From Candidatus Latescibacterota bacterium (GTDB lineage: Bacteria; Latescibacterota; UBA2968): a stretch of 64,000 nucleotides of DNA. Location of the stretch: NCBI GenBank assembly GCA_022823725.1, contig JAJEHL010000016.1:124001-188000 (forward strand), given 5' to 3'. This document shows, in pieces, positions 50,308-58,455 of this stretch. Position numbers and translations under genes: made by a program. The notes under the pieces were generated by a model. That model was given only the letters and a program-made list of their open reading frames with translations. It was not told the DNA's origin and ran no database searches. The stretch's first letter is position 1; the number at the start of each line of letters is the position of its first letter.

Positions 50308-51897
50308 ATGAGTGATAGACCGAATATCCTATGGTTATCCTTAGAAGACACAAGCCCGCGATTTGGATGTTATGGCGATGAAGTAGCGCGCACGCCAAAT
50401 CTCGACAAACTGGCATCGGAAGGATGCCGGTATCCCAATGCATTTTCAACGGCAGGCGTATGTGCGCCAAGCCGCTCGGCGATTATCACAGGCATGTATC
50501 AAACGGCAATTGGCTCGCAGCACATGCGCACGCGCCACACCAATGCCCACGCGCCGCAAATGCCCACGCCCTATGATGCAGTACCGCCGCATTATGTGAA
50601 ATGTTTTCCAGAATATTTGAGGATGGCCGGGTATTACTGCACGAACAACACAAAAACCGATTATCAATTTACCCCGCCAATTACTGCCTGGGATGAATTG
50701 AGCGCACAAGCCCACTGGCGCAACCGTCCCGATGGCGCACCCTTTTTTGCGGTATTTAATCGCACCGTAACGCACGAAAGCGGCATGTGGCCAGAGAAAC
50801 GCCCAGAAGTAGAGACCGACCCAGATTCAGTCACATTACCGCCTTATATACCCAACACGCCCAAAGCGCGACTGGCATTGGCGCGGCATTACGACAACAT
50901 CGCCGACAACGATGCGTGGGTTGGCGAAATGCTGCAACAATTGGAAGACGATGGATTGGCAGACAACACAATAGTATTCATCTGGAGCGATCACGGCGAA
51001 GGACTGCCCCGGGCCAAACGCTGGCCTTATGATGCGGGCATTCGCATACCGTGCATCGTGCGCTGGCCGGGCAAATTGGAACCCGGCAGCGTCAATGATC
51101 GGTTGGTGAGCATGATCGACCTTGGCCCGACCGTACTATCACTCGCCAACGTGCAAATCCCGGCCCATATCCAGGGCCAACCCTTTGTGGGACCACAGGA
51201 AAAAGATCGGGATTACATATTTGCAACGCGAGACCGTTACGACGAATCTTATGACATGATGCGCGCCGTGCGGGATAAGCGATTCAAATACATACGAAAC
51301 TACATGACGGAAAATCCGTATTTATTGTGGATTCCCTATCGCAATCGCCACCCGGCATTGCAGGAAATGTGGCGGCTCCATCTCGCGGGCGAATTGGAAG
51401 GTGTGCAAAATGTGATGTTTCAAAAACGCCCCGTAGAAGAATTGTACGACACGGAAAAAGATCCGTTTGAAACAAATAATCTCGCGGACGACCCCGCACA
51501 CGCCGAAACTTTGAACCGCTTGCGCGGGGCACTGGACGACTGGCGCGAAAAATACGACGTATGGGGCGATGTACCCGAGGATCAGATGGTATTTCGCATG
51601 TGGCAAGGCACAGAGCAGCCGCAGACCGAATTACCGGTTTTTGTGCCGATATGCGAAGAAAGCCCCGGGCGAGAGGCCGCCCCTGAAGGCGGAACCTTTA
51701 AAGGTCCGATGATCGTACAATTTTACTGCGGCACACAGGGCGCGTCAATGGCGTATCAACTCGCAGGCGATAAACACTGGCGATTGTACACCGAACCCAT
51801 CCCCTTGCCAGAAGGCGAAACCACAATTCGCGCAAAAGCTATTCGTATAGGCTATAAAGAAAGTGAAGAAGTTGAAGCCACATTTGTCGTAACCTGA
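50308..51897 (+). CDS. Sulfatase, Cys-type, with C-terminal beta domain
   Basis: This 529-residue sulfatase carries CAPSRSAIITGMY with Cys52 as the formylglycine site. Metal-site segments are LWLSLEDTSPRFGCYG (9-24) and FIWSDHGEGLPRAKRWPYD (near 229), the latter typical of heparan-sulfamidase-like (S1) enzymes. After residue 440 a beta-sandwich follows (GPMIVQFYCGTQGASMAY...), similar to the C-terminal domain of hexosaminidases. It lacks a signal peptide. GGGAA lies just upstream of the ATG. The substrate (sulfate ester or N-sulfate) is unknown. It is divergent from the phosphoesterase/propeller gene and is followed by a small membrane protein. Confidence 0.93.
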   Translation: MSDRPNILWLSLEDTSPRFGCYGDEVARTPNLDKLASEGCRYPNAFSTAGVCAPSRSAIITGMYQTAIGSQHMRTRHTNAHAPQMPTPYDAVPPHYVKCFPEYLRMAGYYCTNNTKTDYQFTPPITAWDELSAQAHWRNRPDGAPFFAVFNRTVTHESGMWPEKRPEVETDPDSVTLPPYIPNTPKARLALARHYDNIADNDAWVGEMLQQLEDDGLADNTIVFIWSDHGEGLPRAKRWPYDAGIRIPCIVRWPGKLEPGSVNDRLVSMIDLGPTVLSLANVQIPAHIQGQPFVGPQEKDRDYIFATRDRYDESYDMMRAVRDKRFKYIRNYMTENPYLLWIPYRNRHPALQEMWRLHLAGELEGVQNVMFQKRPVEELYDTEKDPFETNNLADDPAHAETLNRLRGALDDWREKYDVWGDVPEDQMVFRMWQGTEQPQTELPVFVPICEESPGREAAPEGGTFKGPMIVQFYCGTQGASMAYQLAGDKHWRLYTEPIPLPEGETTIRAKAIRIGYKESEEVEATFVVT

Positions 51898-51916
51898 CCG
51901 CGAAAGGAAGAGCTTA

Positions 51917-52258
51917 ATGGCAGAAGAAAAACGTGACATTACAAGTACAGCGCGGATTATTTACATTCTATATCTGGTCAGTCTTGCTGTCGGTATTACG
52001 GGCCTGATTGGTGTTATTATGGCTTATGTGAACCGGTCGGATGCACCTGATTGGTTGGCTTCGCACTATCGGTTTCAAATTCGCACATTTTGGATCTGGT
52101 TGTTGTACCTGGTCGTGGGCATCGCGCTATCACTAATCGTGATTGGCATAGCGGTACTGGTGTTTGCGGCGGTCTGGTGGATTATTCGATGTGCGAAGGG
52201 TATAAAATATTTAGCACGCGAAGAGGCGTACCCAGATCCCGAGGGCTGGTTTTTCTAA
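51917..52258 (+). CDS. Small DUF4870-like membrane protein, 113 aa
   Basis: It has three hydrophobic segments: IIYILYLVSLAVGITGLIGVIMAY, WIWLLYLVVGIALSLIVIGI and a third part running into VWWIIRCAKG. The block PDWLASHYRFQIRTFW between the first two matches what I know of the DUF4870/YidH-like small membrane family (the exact family is from memory). Function unknown. GGAAGAGC precedes the ATG 20 bases after the sulfatase stop, so it may ride on the same transcript. Confidence 0.8.
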   Translation: MAEEKRDITSTARIIYILYLVSLAVGITGLIGVIMAYVNRSDAPDWLASHYRFQIRTFWIWLLYLVVGIALSLIVIGIAVLVFAAVWWIIRCAKGIKYLAREEAYPDPEGWFF

Positions 52259-52281
52259 AACGCTGATACAGGAGGTATATA

Positions 52282-52989
52282 GTGCGCAGGATGCAAATTC
52301 TACTGCTCTTAGTGAGTGTGGCGGTGATCTCTACATCGCATGCACAAGACCTCATGGAGCGATTGCGAGAACGTATGGTAAGGACACAAATTGAAAATCG
52401 AGGCATCAAAGACCCCGCTGTCCTGGAAGCGATGCGAAAAGTGGAACGCCACCGGTTTGTGCCCGAGTCTTATGCTTCACGAGCGTACGGCGATCATCCA
52501 TTGCCCATCGGCGAAGGACAGACCATTTCTCAACCGTATATTGTCGCACTAATGACCGAGGTGTTGAATTTGCAGGAATCGGATAAAGTACTGGAAATCG
52601 GGACGGGATCGGGATATCAGGCGGCGATTCTGGGCGAGTTGTGTGACAGCATCTACACCATAGAAATTGTAGAAGTGCTGGGCAAGCGCGCCGCAAACTT
52701 GCTCGACACATTGGGATATGAGAACATCGAAGTAAAAGTTGGCGATGGGTACAAAGGATGGCCAGAACACGCGCCTTTTGATGCGATTATCGTGACGTGT
52801 TCACCAACGCAGGTACCCCAACCTCTGCAAGACCAACTCGCCGAAGGTGGGCGCATGGTAATCCCGGTTGGAAGACGCGAAGCACAAGAACTCGTGCTAT
52901 TGACCAAGCAGGAAGGCAAATTGCAACAAAATCACATTATACCTGTCAGATTCGTACCAATGGTGGATTCTACCGGAGCGACGTATTAG
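52282..52989 (+). CDS. pcm: Protein-L-isoaspartate O-methyltransferase, exported
   Basis: This 235-residue enzyme methylates isoaspartyl groups in damaged proteins. The SAM motif I VLEIGTGSGYQ is at 103-113 and PIGEGQTISQPYIVALM at about 75-91. The protein starts with a signal peptide MRRMQILLLLVSVAVISTSHA (cleavage after SHA, residue 21), so it acts in the periplasm, whereas the usual Pcm is cytosolic. The start is GTG 52282 after GGAGG, which puts the basic region and hydrophobic core in the right order. The repair of exported proteins is inference. Confidence 0.93.
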   Translation: MRRMQILLLLVSVAVISTSHAQDLMERLRERMVRTQIENRGIKDPAVLEAMRKVERHRFVPESYASRAYGDHPLPIGEGQTISQPYIVALMTEVLNLQESDKVLEIGTGSGYQAAILGELCDSIYTIEIVEVLGKRAANLLDTLGYENIEVKVGDGYKGWPEHAPFDAIIVTCSPTQVPQPLQDQLAEGGRMVIPVGRREAQELVLLTKQEGKLQQNHIIPVRFVPMVDSTGATY

Positions 52990-52991
52990 CC

Positions 52992-53831
52992 TCACCTCTC
53001 AATCCACTTATACGCAGCCTTTGAATTTTTCCAGAAAAACTTCTCCATCGCTTCCGGTCCCTTGGTTTCAATATAATGGGTGACAATACTGAGCACGGTC
53101 TCATAGGGTGCTGCGCGTTCGCACACGAGCCAATTGCTACCATAGACCAGGCGGTCTTCACCAAAAGCATGCCATAACACATCGAGCGTAGGCACATAAT
53201 AAGCCGGATCGTCGGGGGCGGGTTGTTGTGCCGCGCGTTCAACCATACCAGACACCTTGCAATACACATTGGGGTATTTAGCAATAGTCTGAATACCCTG
53301 CACCCATTCGGGATCGGGTGCTTCACCCGTCACTTCAACATGTGCAACATGGTCGATAACAATGCGCAGACTGGGAATTCGCTCGGCAATAACAGCATTA
53401 ATGGGCAACTGTTTGCCATTGGTCATCAAATCGAGTTGCAAATCGCGATCAGCCAATTTTTGGAGTTGTGGCATAAGAGCTTCTTGATCTTCCAAACTAC
53501 CCCGCTGAAGCCCCAGGCGAATCCCGCGATAGAGTGGATTGGCTGAAAAACGGTCGAGATTCTTCTCAAAATCTTCGGTTTTGGGATCCAAGCTACCAAC
53601 AAACCCGACAATACAGGGATTGTCTGCTGCGAGATCCAGAATCCACTGATTGTCTTCAACCAGCTTACTCGCTTCAACCACAACCGTCCCGGTCACACCC
53701 ATCCTTTCAGTCCGTTCAACAAAGTGTTGCGGCAAAATGGGGCGATAGAGCAATTCATTATCTTCGGGAGGCCAGGGAACGCCGCCGGGTCGTGTCGTAT
53801 CATAAAAATGAACATGTGTATCAATGATCAT
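52992..53831 (-). CDS. Amidohydrolase_2 family (lactonase-type TIM-barrel hydrolase)
   Basis: This 279-residue hydrolase has the N-terminal metal motif IIDTHVHFYD (3-12), DHVAHVEVTG with His in the middle, and YGSNWL near the end (residue 234), where members have a metal or catalytic Asp/Ser region. The family (COG3618) includes L-rhamnono- and L-fucono-lactonases and 2-pyrone-4,6-dicarboxylate lactonase. ATG 53831 has AAGGA seven bases upstream; the ATG two codons earlier is too close to that site. It follows a beta-hydroxyacid dehydrogenase gene on the same strand, so a sugar-acid pathway is likely. The exact lactone is unknown. Confidence 0.88.
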   Translation of the reverse strand: MIIDTHVHFYDTTRPGGVPWPPEDNELLYRPILPQHFVERTERMGVTGTVVVEASKLVEDNQWILDLAADNPCIVGFVGSLDPKTEDFEKNLDRFSANPLYRGIRLGLQRGSLEDQEALMPQLQKLADRDLQLDLMTNGKQLPINAVIAERIPSLRIVIDHVAHVEVTGEAPDPEWVQGIQTIAKYPNVYCKVSGMVERAAQQPAPDDPAYYVPTLDVLWHAFGEDRLVYGSNWLVCERAAPYETVLSIVTHYIETKGPEAMEKFFWKNSKAAYKWIER

Positions 53832-53854
53832 GGACATATCCTTTCCGATCAAAA

Positions 53855-54727
53855 TTATTTAATTCCCGCCATCTTCCTCAGCACTTCGACAATAGCGGAA
53901 TTATCCTGTTCTGCAAGACCGAGCGCAACGCCCGTGCGCAAAAGTTGGGCGTGAAGCCCGGTTACGGGCAAAGGCGTTTCCGTACGCGCGCCGAGGTCGA
54001 GAATGAGTTCCACATCTTTTAAATGCTGATCCAATGCAGCCTGAGTGGTAAAATCTCCGGTGATCATTTTTTCGCCTTTAATATCCATCACGCGAGAATA
54101 TGCACCACCCATCTTAAAAACATCGAGCAGAACATCGATATCAACGCCTGTTTTTTGTGCGAGAACGAGACCCTCGGCCAATACGAGACGGTTGAGACCA
54201 AGCACGAGATTGACAATGAGTTTGGCTTCTGCACCTTTGCCCGAAGGCCCCATGTGAAAAGTCATAAGAGAAAAAGCTTCAAAAATATCCGTACACAGTT
54301 CAAAAACGGGTAACGTGCCGCCAACCATCACGAGAACATCCGATTCTCGCACCTGCTTGCTGGATCCGAGAATAGTAGCATCGAGAAAGCGAATGCTTCT
54401 GCTTTCAAGACGTTTGGAAAGCGCAGTTGACATCTGCGGATCGGCTGTGGTAGTATCCACGATAATTGCGCCAGGAGATGCCGCAGACAAAATGCCCCTC
54501 GCACCTGTAACCACATCGTTGACAACATAAGAGTCGGGAAGCGAAAGAACGATGCGACGCGCTTTATCGGCGACATCGGCTGGCGATTTGCAGGGCGTAA
54601 AACCGTCGCCTTCATGTGCTTTTATTCTCTTGGGGTCAATATCATACCCCGCAATGTCTAAGCCTTTGTCGCGAAAGCGTTCAACAAGTGCGGACCCGAC
54701 GAGTCCAAGTCCGATAAGACCGAGCAT
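53855..54727 (-). CDS. 3-hydroxyisobutyrate/beta-hydroxyacid dehydrogenase family
   Basis: This 290-residue NAD(P)-dependent dehydrogenase has a Rossmann GLIGLGLVGSALVER (2-16), the substrate element where relatives read DAPVSGG (here DATILGSS, a changed loop) and the catalytic Lys in GKGAEAKLIVN (near 170). Relatives include tartronate semialdehyde reductase, which acts in glucarate and glycolate breakdown. ATG 54727 follows GGAGGTCCC. The lactonase-like gene follows after 23 bases on the same strand, and the RraA gene is divergent. The changed substrate loop makes the substrate uncertain. Confidence 0.9.
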   Translation of the reverse strand: MLGLIGLGLVGSALVERFRDKGLDIAGYDIDPKRIKAHEGDGFTPCKSPADVADKARRIVLSLPDSYVVNDVVTGARGILSAASPGAIIVDTTTADPQMSTALSKRLESRSIRFLDATILGSSKQVRESDVLVMVGGTLPVFELCTDIFEAFSLMTFHMGPSGKGAEAKLIVNLVLGLNRLVLAEGLVLAQKTGVDIDVLLDVFKMGGAYSRVMDIKGEKMITGDFTTQAALDQHLKDVELILDLGARTETPLPVTGLHAQLLRTGVALGLAEQDNSAIVEVLRKMAGIK

Positions 54728-54930
54728 GGGACCTCCTGTAAAAAATAATGAGCCGTATCGCACACGGCTTAAGAATATGTCAAATCTTAAAACAAACAGA
54801 ACCAGTACTTACAAAAATACTGTACAATCAGATTCTTGCCAAATAAGAAAATAGTATTGAATCTCTGCGGACATTGTTTATCTTAAAACCACAACAACAT
54901 GCCCGAACACACTCAAAACAGGAGTTATCG

Positions 54931-55683
54931 ATGAGTCTGGAACCCATTCAAACACCGGATATAGAACGTCCATCAAAATCATTGATCGACGCGTTATCAC
55001 ATATTGGCAGCGCCACAGCCAGTGGGGAATTATTCAAGCTGGGCATCCGCAATGCCCAAATTTTAGGCCCCCTTCCCCGAACGCCGGGCAAATCAATTTG
55101 CGGCCCGGCACTGACGCTACAATTTATGCCCAAACGAGAAGACCTGCATTCATCGGGCGAATATCAAGGACCGGAAAGACAATTGCATCGTCATGTGCTA
55201 TATCACACACAACCGGGCGATGTGGTCGTAGTCGATGCTCGAGGCGACCTGAGCAGTGGCGTTTTTGGCGAGATGATGCTAACCTATTTTTGCGGTCAGG
55301 GGGGGCAAGGTGCGATCGTCGATGGCTGTATTCGCGATTTTCCCCACGCCAGGGAATTGAACCTCGGCTTATGGCTCAAGGGAACAACGCCCAATTTCCA
55401 CGCACAAACCAACATCTTCCCCCACGCCGTGAATATCCCGATAGCGTGTGGTGATACGCTTGTAATGCCCGGTGATATTATTATCGCCGACGACGACGGC
55501 GCCGTGGTAGTGCCAATTAAACTCGCGCCTGAATTGGCAGAAAAAGCGACCGAACACGCCGAATGGGAAGTCTTCAGCCGAATGAAACTCGCCGAAGGCG
55601 GCGACCTGCGGAAATATTATCCACTCACAGATGAAGCACGTGTAGAATATGAAGCGTGGCAAAAGGAACAAGATGAAAAGTAA
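54931..55683 (+). CDS. RraA-like aldolase/dimethylmenaquinone methyltransferase family
   Basis: This 250-residue protein has the RraA/HMG-aldolase fold: GEMMLTYFCGQGGQGAIVDGCIRDF (near 111-135; key residues Gly-Asp-Arg-Asp) and PGDIIIADDDGAVVVP (near 182). Members cleave 4-carboxy-4-hydroxy-2-oxoadipate or 4-hydroxy-4-methyl-2-oxoglutarate, or decarboxylate oxaloacetate. ATG 54931 has AGGAG six bases upstream. The protein is longer at both ends than RraA (about 160 residues), as in catabolic members. Adjacent sugar-acid genes support a catabolic role. Confidence 0.88.
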   Translation: MSLEPIQTPDIERPSKSLIDALSHIGSATASGELFKLGIRNAQILGPLPRTPGKSICGPALTLQFMPKREDLHSSGEYQGPERQLHRHVLYHTQPGDVVVVDARGDLSSGVFGEMMLTYFCGQGGQGAIVDGCIRDFPHARELNLGLWLKGTTPNFHAQTNIFPHAVNIPIACGDTLVMPGDIIIADDDGAVVVPIKLAPELAEKATEHAEWEVFSRMKLAEGGDLRKYYPLTDEARVEYEAWQKEQDEK

Positions 55684-55685
55684 AA

Positions 55686-55701
55686 GGTAAGACGTAAAAC
55701 G
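55686..55701 (+). repeat. Copy of the short stop-codon repeat
   Basis: GGTAAGACGTAAAACG begins three bases after the stop codon of the RraA-like gene, in the same orientation relative to the gene as the copies behind dapB and ftsZ. Confidence 0.75.
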
Positions 55702-55728
55702 TCAGCGGCCAGTCCTCGCTTCTTGCCT

Positions 55729-56667
55729 TTATCCCAGCGCGTGTCTGGCCGCGCCTAAAATCCCCGCGTCATCGCCCAGTTCAGCGGAAACAATCTGCAC
55801 ATGTTCTTTTACCCCAACAGTACCGCGATCCCAAAAAGTTCGCATTGCTGGCCCGAAAACCCAATCGCCCGCCTGCGCCAGTCCACCTGTTAGTGCAACG
55901 CGATCCACATTCAATACATTCACCAGACTCACCAGCCCCACGCCCAGGAAAAACCCCGTCTCCTCAAACATCTGTATCGCAAAATCATCACCCTCCTCTG
56001 CCGCTTGAAAAATAACCTGTGTGGTCAAACCCTCGGCTTTCAGAGACGTCTCCGGTTTTTCTCCTTCAAGTCTTTCCAGCGTGCGGCGCACCATCGCCGT
56101 GGCAGATGCATACATTTCCAAACATCCAAAATTGCCGCACGGACAGCGCGGTCCATTGTGATCCACTGTAATATGCCCCACCTCGGCTGCATTGCCATTA
56201 AACCCGTGCATAACTCGCCCCTCGCTGATCCACCCACCGCCAACCCCCGTACCCAGAGTCACACACAAAAAGTGATCAACACCTCGACCAGCTCCCAGCC
56301 ACTGCTCGCCATAAGCCGCTAAATTTGCATCATTATCCACCACCACGCCCAGACCGAGCAATGCCTCCAGGCGATCCTTTAACCGCACACCGTGCATACA
56401 CTGCAAATTCTCGGGCGATATAATAACACCATCAAACGGATCTAATGGACCTGGCGCACCAACCCCCACACCCTGTACTTCTTCCAGTGAAATTCCGCCA
56501 TTCCGCGCAGCCGCACGCGCACATTCGGCAATGCCTGCTACCACACATTCGGCACCCAGATGCAATTGCGTTAGCCCGCGCGCCCTGCCCACAATCTCAC
56601 CCGACGCTGTCACAAGCCCCGCGCGCGTATTGGTGCCCCCTAAATCTATACCAATCGTCAGACTCAT
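55729..56667 (-). CDS. ROK-family sugar kinase
   Basis: This 312-residue kinase has the phosphate loop IGIDLGGTNTRAGLV (5-19), the DNDAN active-site region (near 112), and the ROK zinc motif GHITVDHNGPRCPCGNFGCLE (near 167-187). Such kinases act on glucose, N-acetylglucosamine, N-acetylmannosamine or allose. The start overlaps the stop of the KDPG aldolase gene by four bases (ATGA), so the two are translated together. It is last of the minus-strand set KDG kinase-KDPG aldolase-ROK kinase. Sugar specificity is unknown. Confidence 0.93.
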   Translation of the reverse strand: MSLTIGIDLGGTNTRAGLVTASGEIVGRARGLTQLHLGAECVVAGIAECARAAARNGGISLEEVQGVGVGAPGPLDPFDGVIISPENLQCMHGVRLKDRLEALLGLGVVVDNDANLAAYGEQWLGAGRGVDHFLCVTLGTGVGGGWISEGRVMHGFNGNAAEVGHITVDHNGPRCPCGNFGCLEMYASATAMVRRTLERLEGEKPETSLKAEGLTTQVIFQAAEEGDDFAIQMFEETGFFLGVGLVSLVNVLNVDRVALTGGLAQAGDWVFGPAMRTFWDRGTVGVKEHVQIVSAELGDDAGILGAARHALG

Positions 56668-57305
56668 TTCTCCGCTCGCGCCTGAGCCACGGCACCTACA
56701 AACGATTTTGCCGTTGCAGTCAAAGATGTCCAGTCTTTATTATCCACGGCCGTCTTATCCACCATCGCGCTGCCAGCCCCCACAGCCACCGCACCATTTT
56801 TGATAAACTCGGGCGTTGTTTTGGCATCCACCCCACCTGTAGGCATGAGTTTTACCTGTGGCAAAGGACCCAGAATATCTTTAAAATAAGACGGTCCCCC
56901 CACACCGGCGGGAAACACCTTGACCACATCGGCTCCTGCTTGCCACGCCGTCAAAATTTCCGTGGGCGTAAACCCGGCGGGCATCACGGCCTTGCCATAC
57001 CGCTTGCTCATCTCGATCACCGCCGTATTCAAAATGGGACTCACCACATATTCTGCACCGGATAGAATCGCTGCCCGCGCCGTCTCTGGATCGAGTACAG
57101 ACCCCACTCCAACAATCGTATCCTCCATCTTTGCCGACGCTTCTTCAATCACCTTCAGCGCACCCGGCACCGTCATTGTCACCTCAATCGCCACCACACC
57201 GCCTTCGCGCAACGCTTTTGACACATCCATCAACTGCGACGGATTATCTGCCCGCAACACAGCGACCACGCCGCAATCAATAATGCGATCTACAGTACTT
57301 GACAT
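56664..57305 (-). CDS. eda: KDPG/KHG aldolase
   Basis: This 213-residue class I aldolase splits 2-keto-3-deoxy-6-phosphogluconate into pyruvate and glyceraldehyde-3-phosphate. Glu41 (IEVTMT) and the Schiff-base Lys129 (VVKVFPAG) are in place; GFTPTEI and PTGGVD also fit. The EVTxR arginine of the Escherichia coli enzyme is replaced (EVTMTVPG), as in several other bacterial relatives. ATG 57305 follows GGGGAGG. With the kinase encoded next, it completes the pathway from KDG. Confidence 0.95.
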   Translation of the reverse strand: MSSTVDRIIDCGVVAVLRADNPSQLMDVSKALREGGVVAIEVTMTVPGALKVIEEASAKMEDTIVGVGSVLDPETARAAILSGAEYVVSPILNTAVIEMSKRYGKAVMPAGFTPTEILTAWQAGADVVKVFPAGVGGPSYFKDILGPLPQVKLMPTGGVDAKTTPEFIKNGAVAVGAGSAMVDKTAVDNKDWTSLTATAKSFVGAVAQARAEK

Positions 57306-57327
57306 TTTTCCTCCCCGCAAAATTAAA

Positions 57328-57350
57328 CCTCTCTCCAAAATAGAGAGAGG
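57328..57350 (-). other. Hairpin between the KDG kinase and KDPG aldolase genes
   Basis: CCTCTCT (57328-57334) and AGAGAGG (57344-57350) form a 7-bp stem, followed on the minus strand by TTTAATTTT. It could be a weak terminator or attenuator inside the operon, lowering expression of the two downstream genes. Confidence 0.5.
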
Positions 57351-57383
57351 CATTATGTATTATTAGCACATTCATCTCAGACT

Positions 57384-58427
57384 CTACCGTCTAATCCGCG
57401 CACTCTCACCCTTCATTGCACTCTCGGCTTCCGCACGCGTAGCCCAGTTCACATCCCCCGGGAACGTATGTGCCAGAGCCGAATAAGCCCCTGCGAAATC
57501 CACGATATCCTGAGCTGGCTCGCCCTCGAGCACCCCGGCAATAATGCCCGCTGAAAAATTATCGCCACCACCCACGCGATCCACCATCTCCAAATCTTCA
57601 TAAATGCGCGAAAAATAAAACTCACTGCCATCGTAAAGCAGCGTACGCCAGTCATTTAGTAACCCGGTCTTCGCAACGCGCAGAGTAGTGCCCACAAGCG
57701 TCACATTGGGATATTGCGATACGGCCTTGCGCGCGACATCTTTATAACTCTCCGGATCCAGCGCGTCGTAATCGCCCGACGTGCCTTCGGCTTTAAGCCC
57801 CATCGTCTTTTCAAAATCCTCTTCATTGCCGATAAGCACCTGCACGTGCGGAATACACTTTGCAATCGTCTCCTGCGCTTGTTCCGAACTCCACAATTTG
57901 GATCTGAAATTGAGATCAAAACTCGTGGTCACGCCTGCATTGCGGGCTGCTACCAGCGCTTCTACGGTGGCCTCTGCCGCACCTTCGGACAACGCGGGCG
58001 TAATCCCACTGACGTGAAACCACTTGCTCCCTTCAAAAACAGATGCCCAATCCACCATCCCGGGTTTGATATTCATAATCGCGGTATGGCCTCTGTCATA
58101 CGTCACCGCACTCGCACGCGGTCCCACACCCACTTCCATGTGATAAAATCCATTGCGCTCGAGACCCACACCATCAAAATCCGTCCACAAAATATTGGAC
58201 ATATCCACCCCGTGCTCGCGGCCCTTGTTGCGAATAATCCAACCCGTCCAATTATCAACCAACCGGGACACCCACGCCGCCTTCAATCCCAAATGCGCGC
58301 AACCGACCGCGACATTGTATTCCCCCCCACCGATCTCGACATCGAGTTTACTCGCATTCTCCAATCGGCGGTATTCTGGCGAAGACAACCGAATCATCGC
58401 CTCGCCAAAAGTCACGACATCGTACAT
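57384..58427 (-). CDS. kdgK: 2-keto-3-deoxygluconate kinase (PfkB family)
   Basis: This 347-residue PfkB-family sugar kinase has GEAMIRLSSPE at the start (KDG kinases read GE..), the GGGEYNVAVGCAHLG motif (33-47), and the anion-hole motif normally GAGD as GGGDNFSAG (near 287), with the catalytic Asp kept. It makes KDPG from KDG, the product of pectin, alginate and galacturonate breakdown. The KDPG aldolase gene follows after about 80 bases, which is the main reason for this specific name. GGGAGG precedes the ATG. Other sugar specificities are possible. Confidence 0.85.
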   Translation of the reverse strand: MYDVVTFGEAMIRLSSPEYRRLENASKLDVEIGGGEYNVAVGCAHLGLKAAWVSRLVDNWTGWIIRNKGREHGVDMSNILWTDFDGVGLERNGFYHMEVGVGPRASAVTYDRGHTAIMNIKPGMVDWASVFEGSKWFHVSGITPALSEGAAEATVEALVAARNAGVTTSFDLNFRSKLWSSEQAQETIAKCIPHVQVLIGNEEDFEKTMGLKAEGTSGDYDALDPESYKDVARKAVSQYPNVTLVGTTLRVAKTGLLNDWRTLLYDGSEFYFSRIYEDLEMVDRVGGGDNFSAGIIAGVLEGEPAQDIVDFAGAYSALAHTFPGDVNWATRAEAESAMKGESARIRR

Positions 58428-58455
58428 ATAGTCCTCCCTAAAAATTAGCAGTCAG

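Noticed and set aside
57714-58448. 244-codon plus-strand open frame
   Set aside because: It is the antisense shadow of the KDG kinase gene, rich in His, Arg and Cys, with no recognisable motif.
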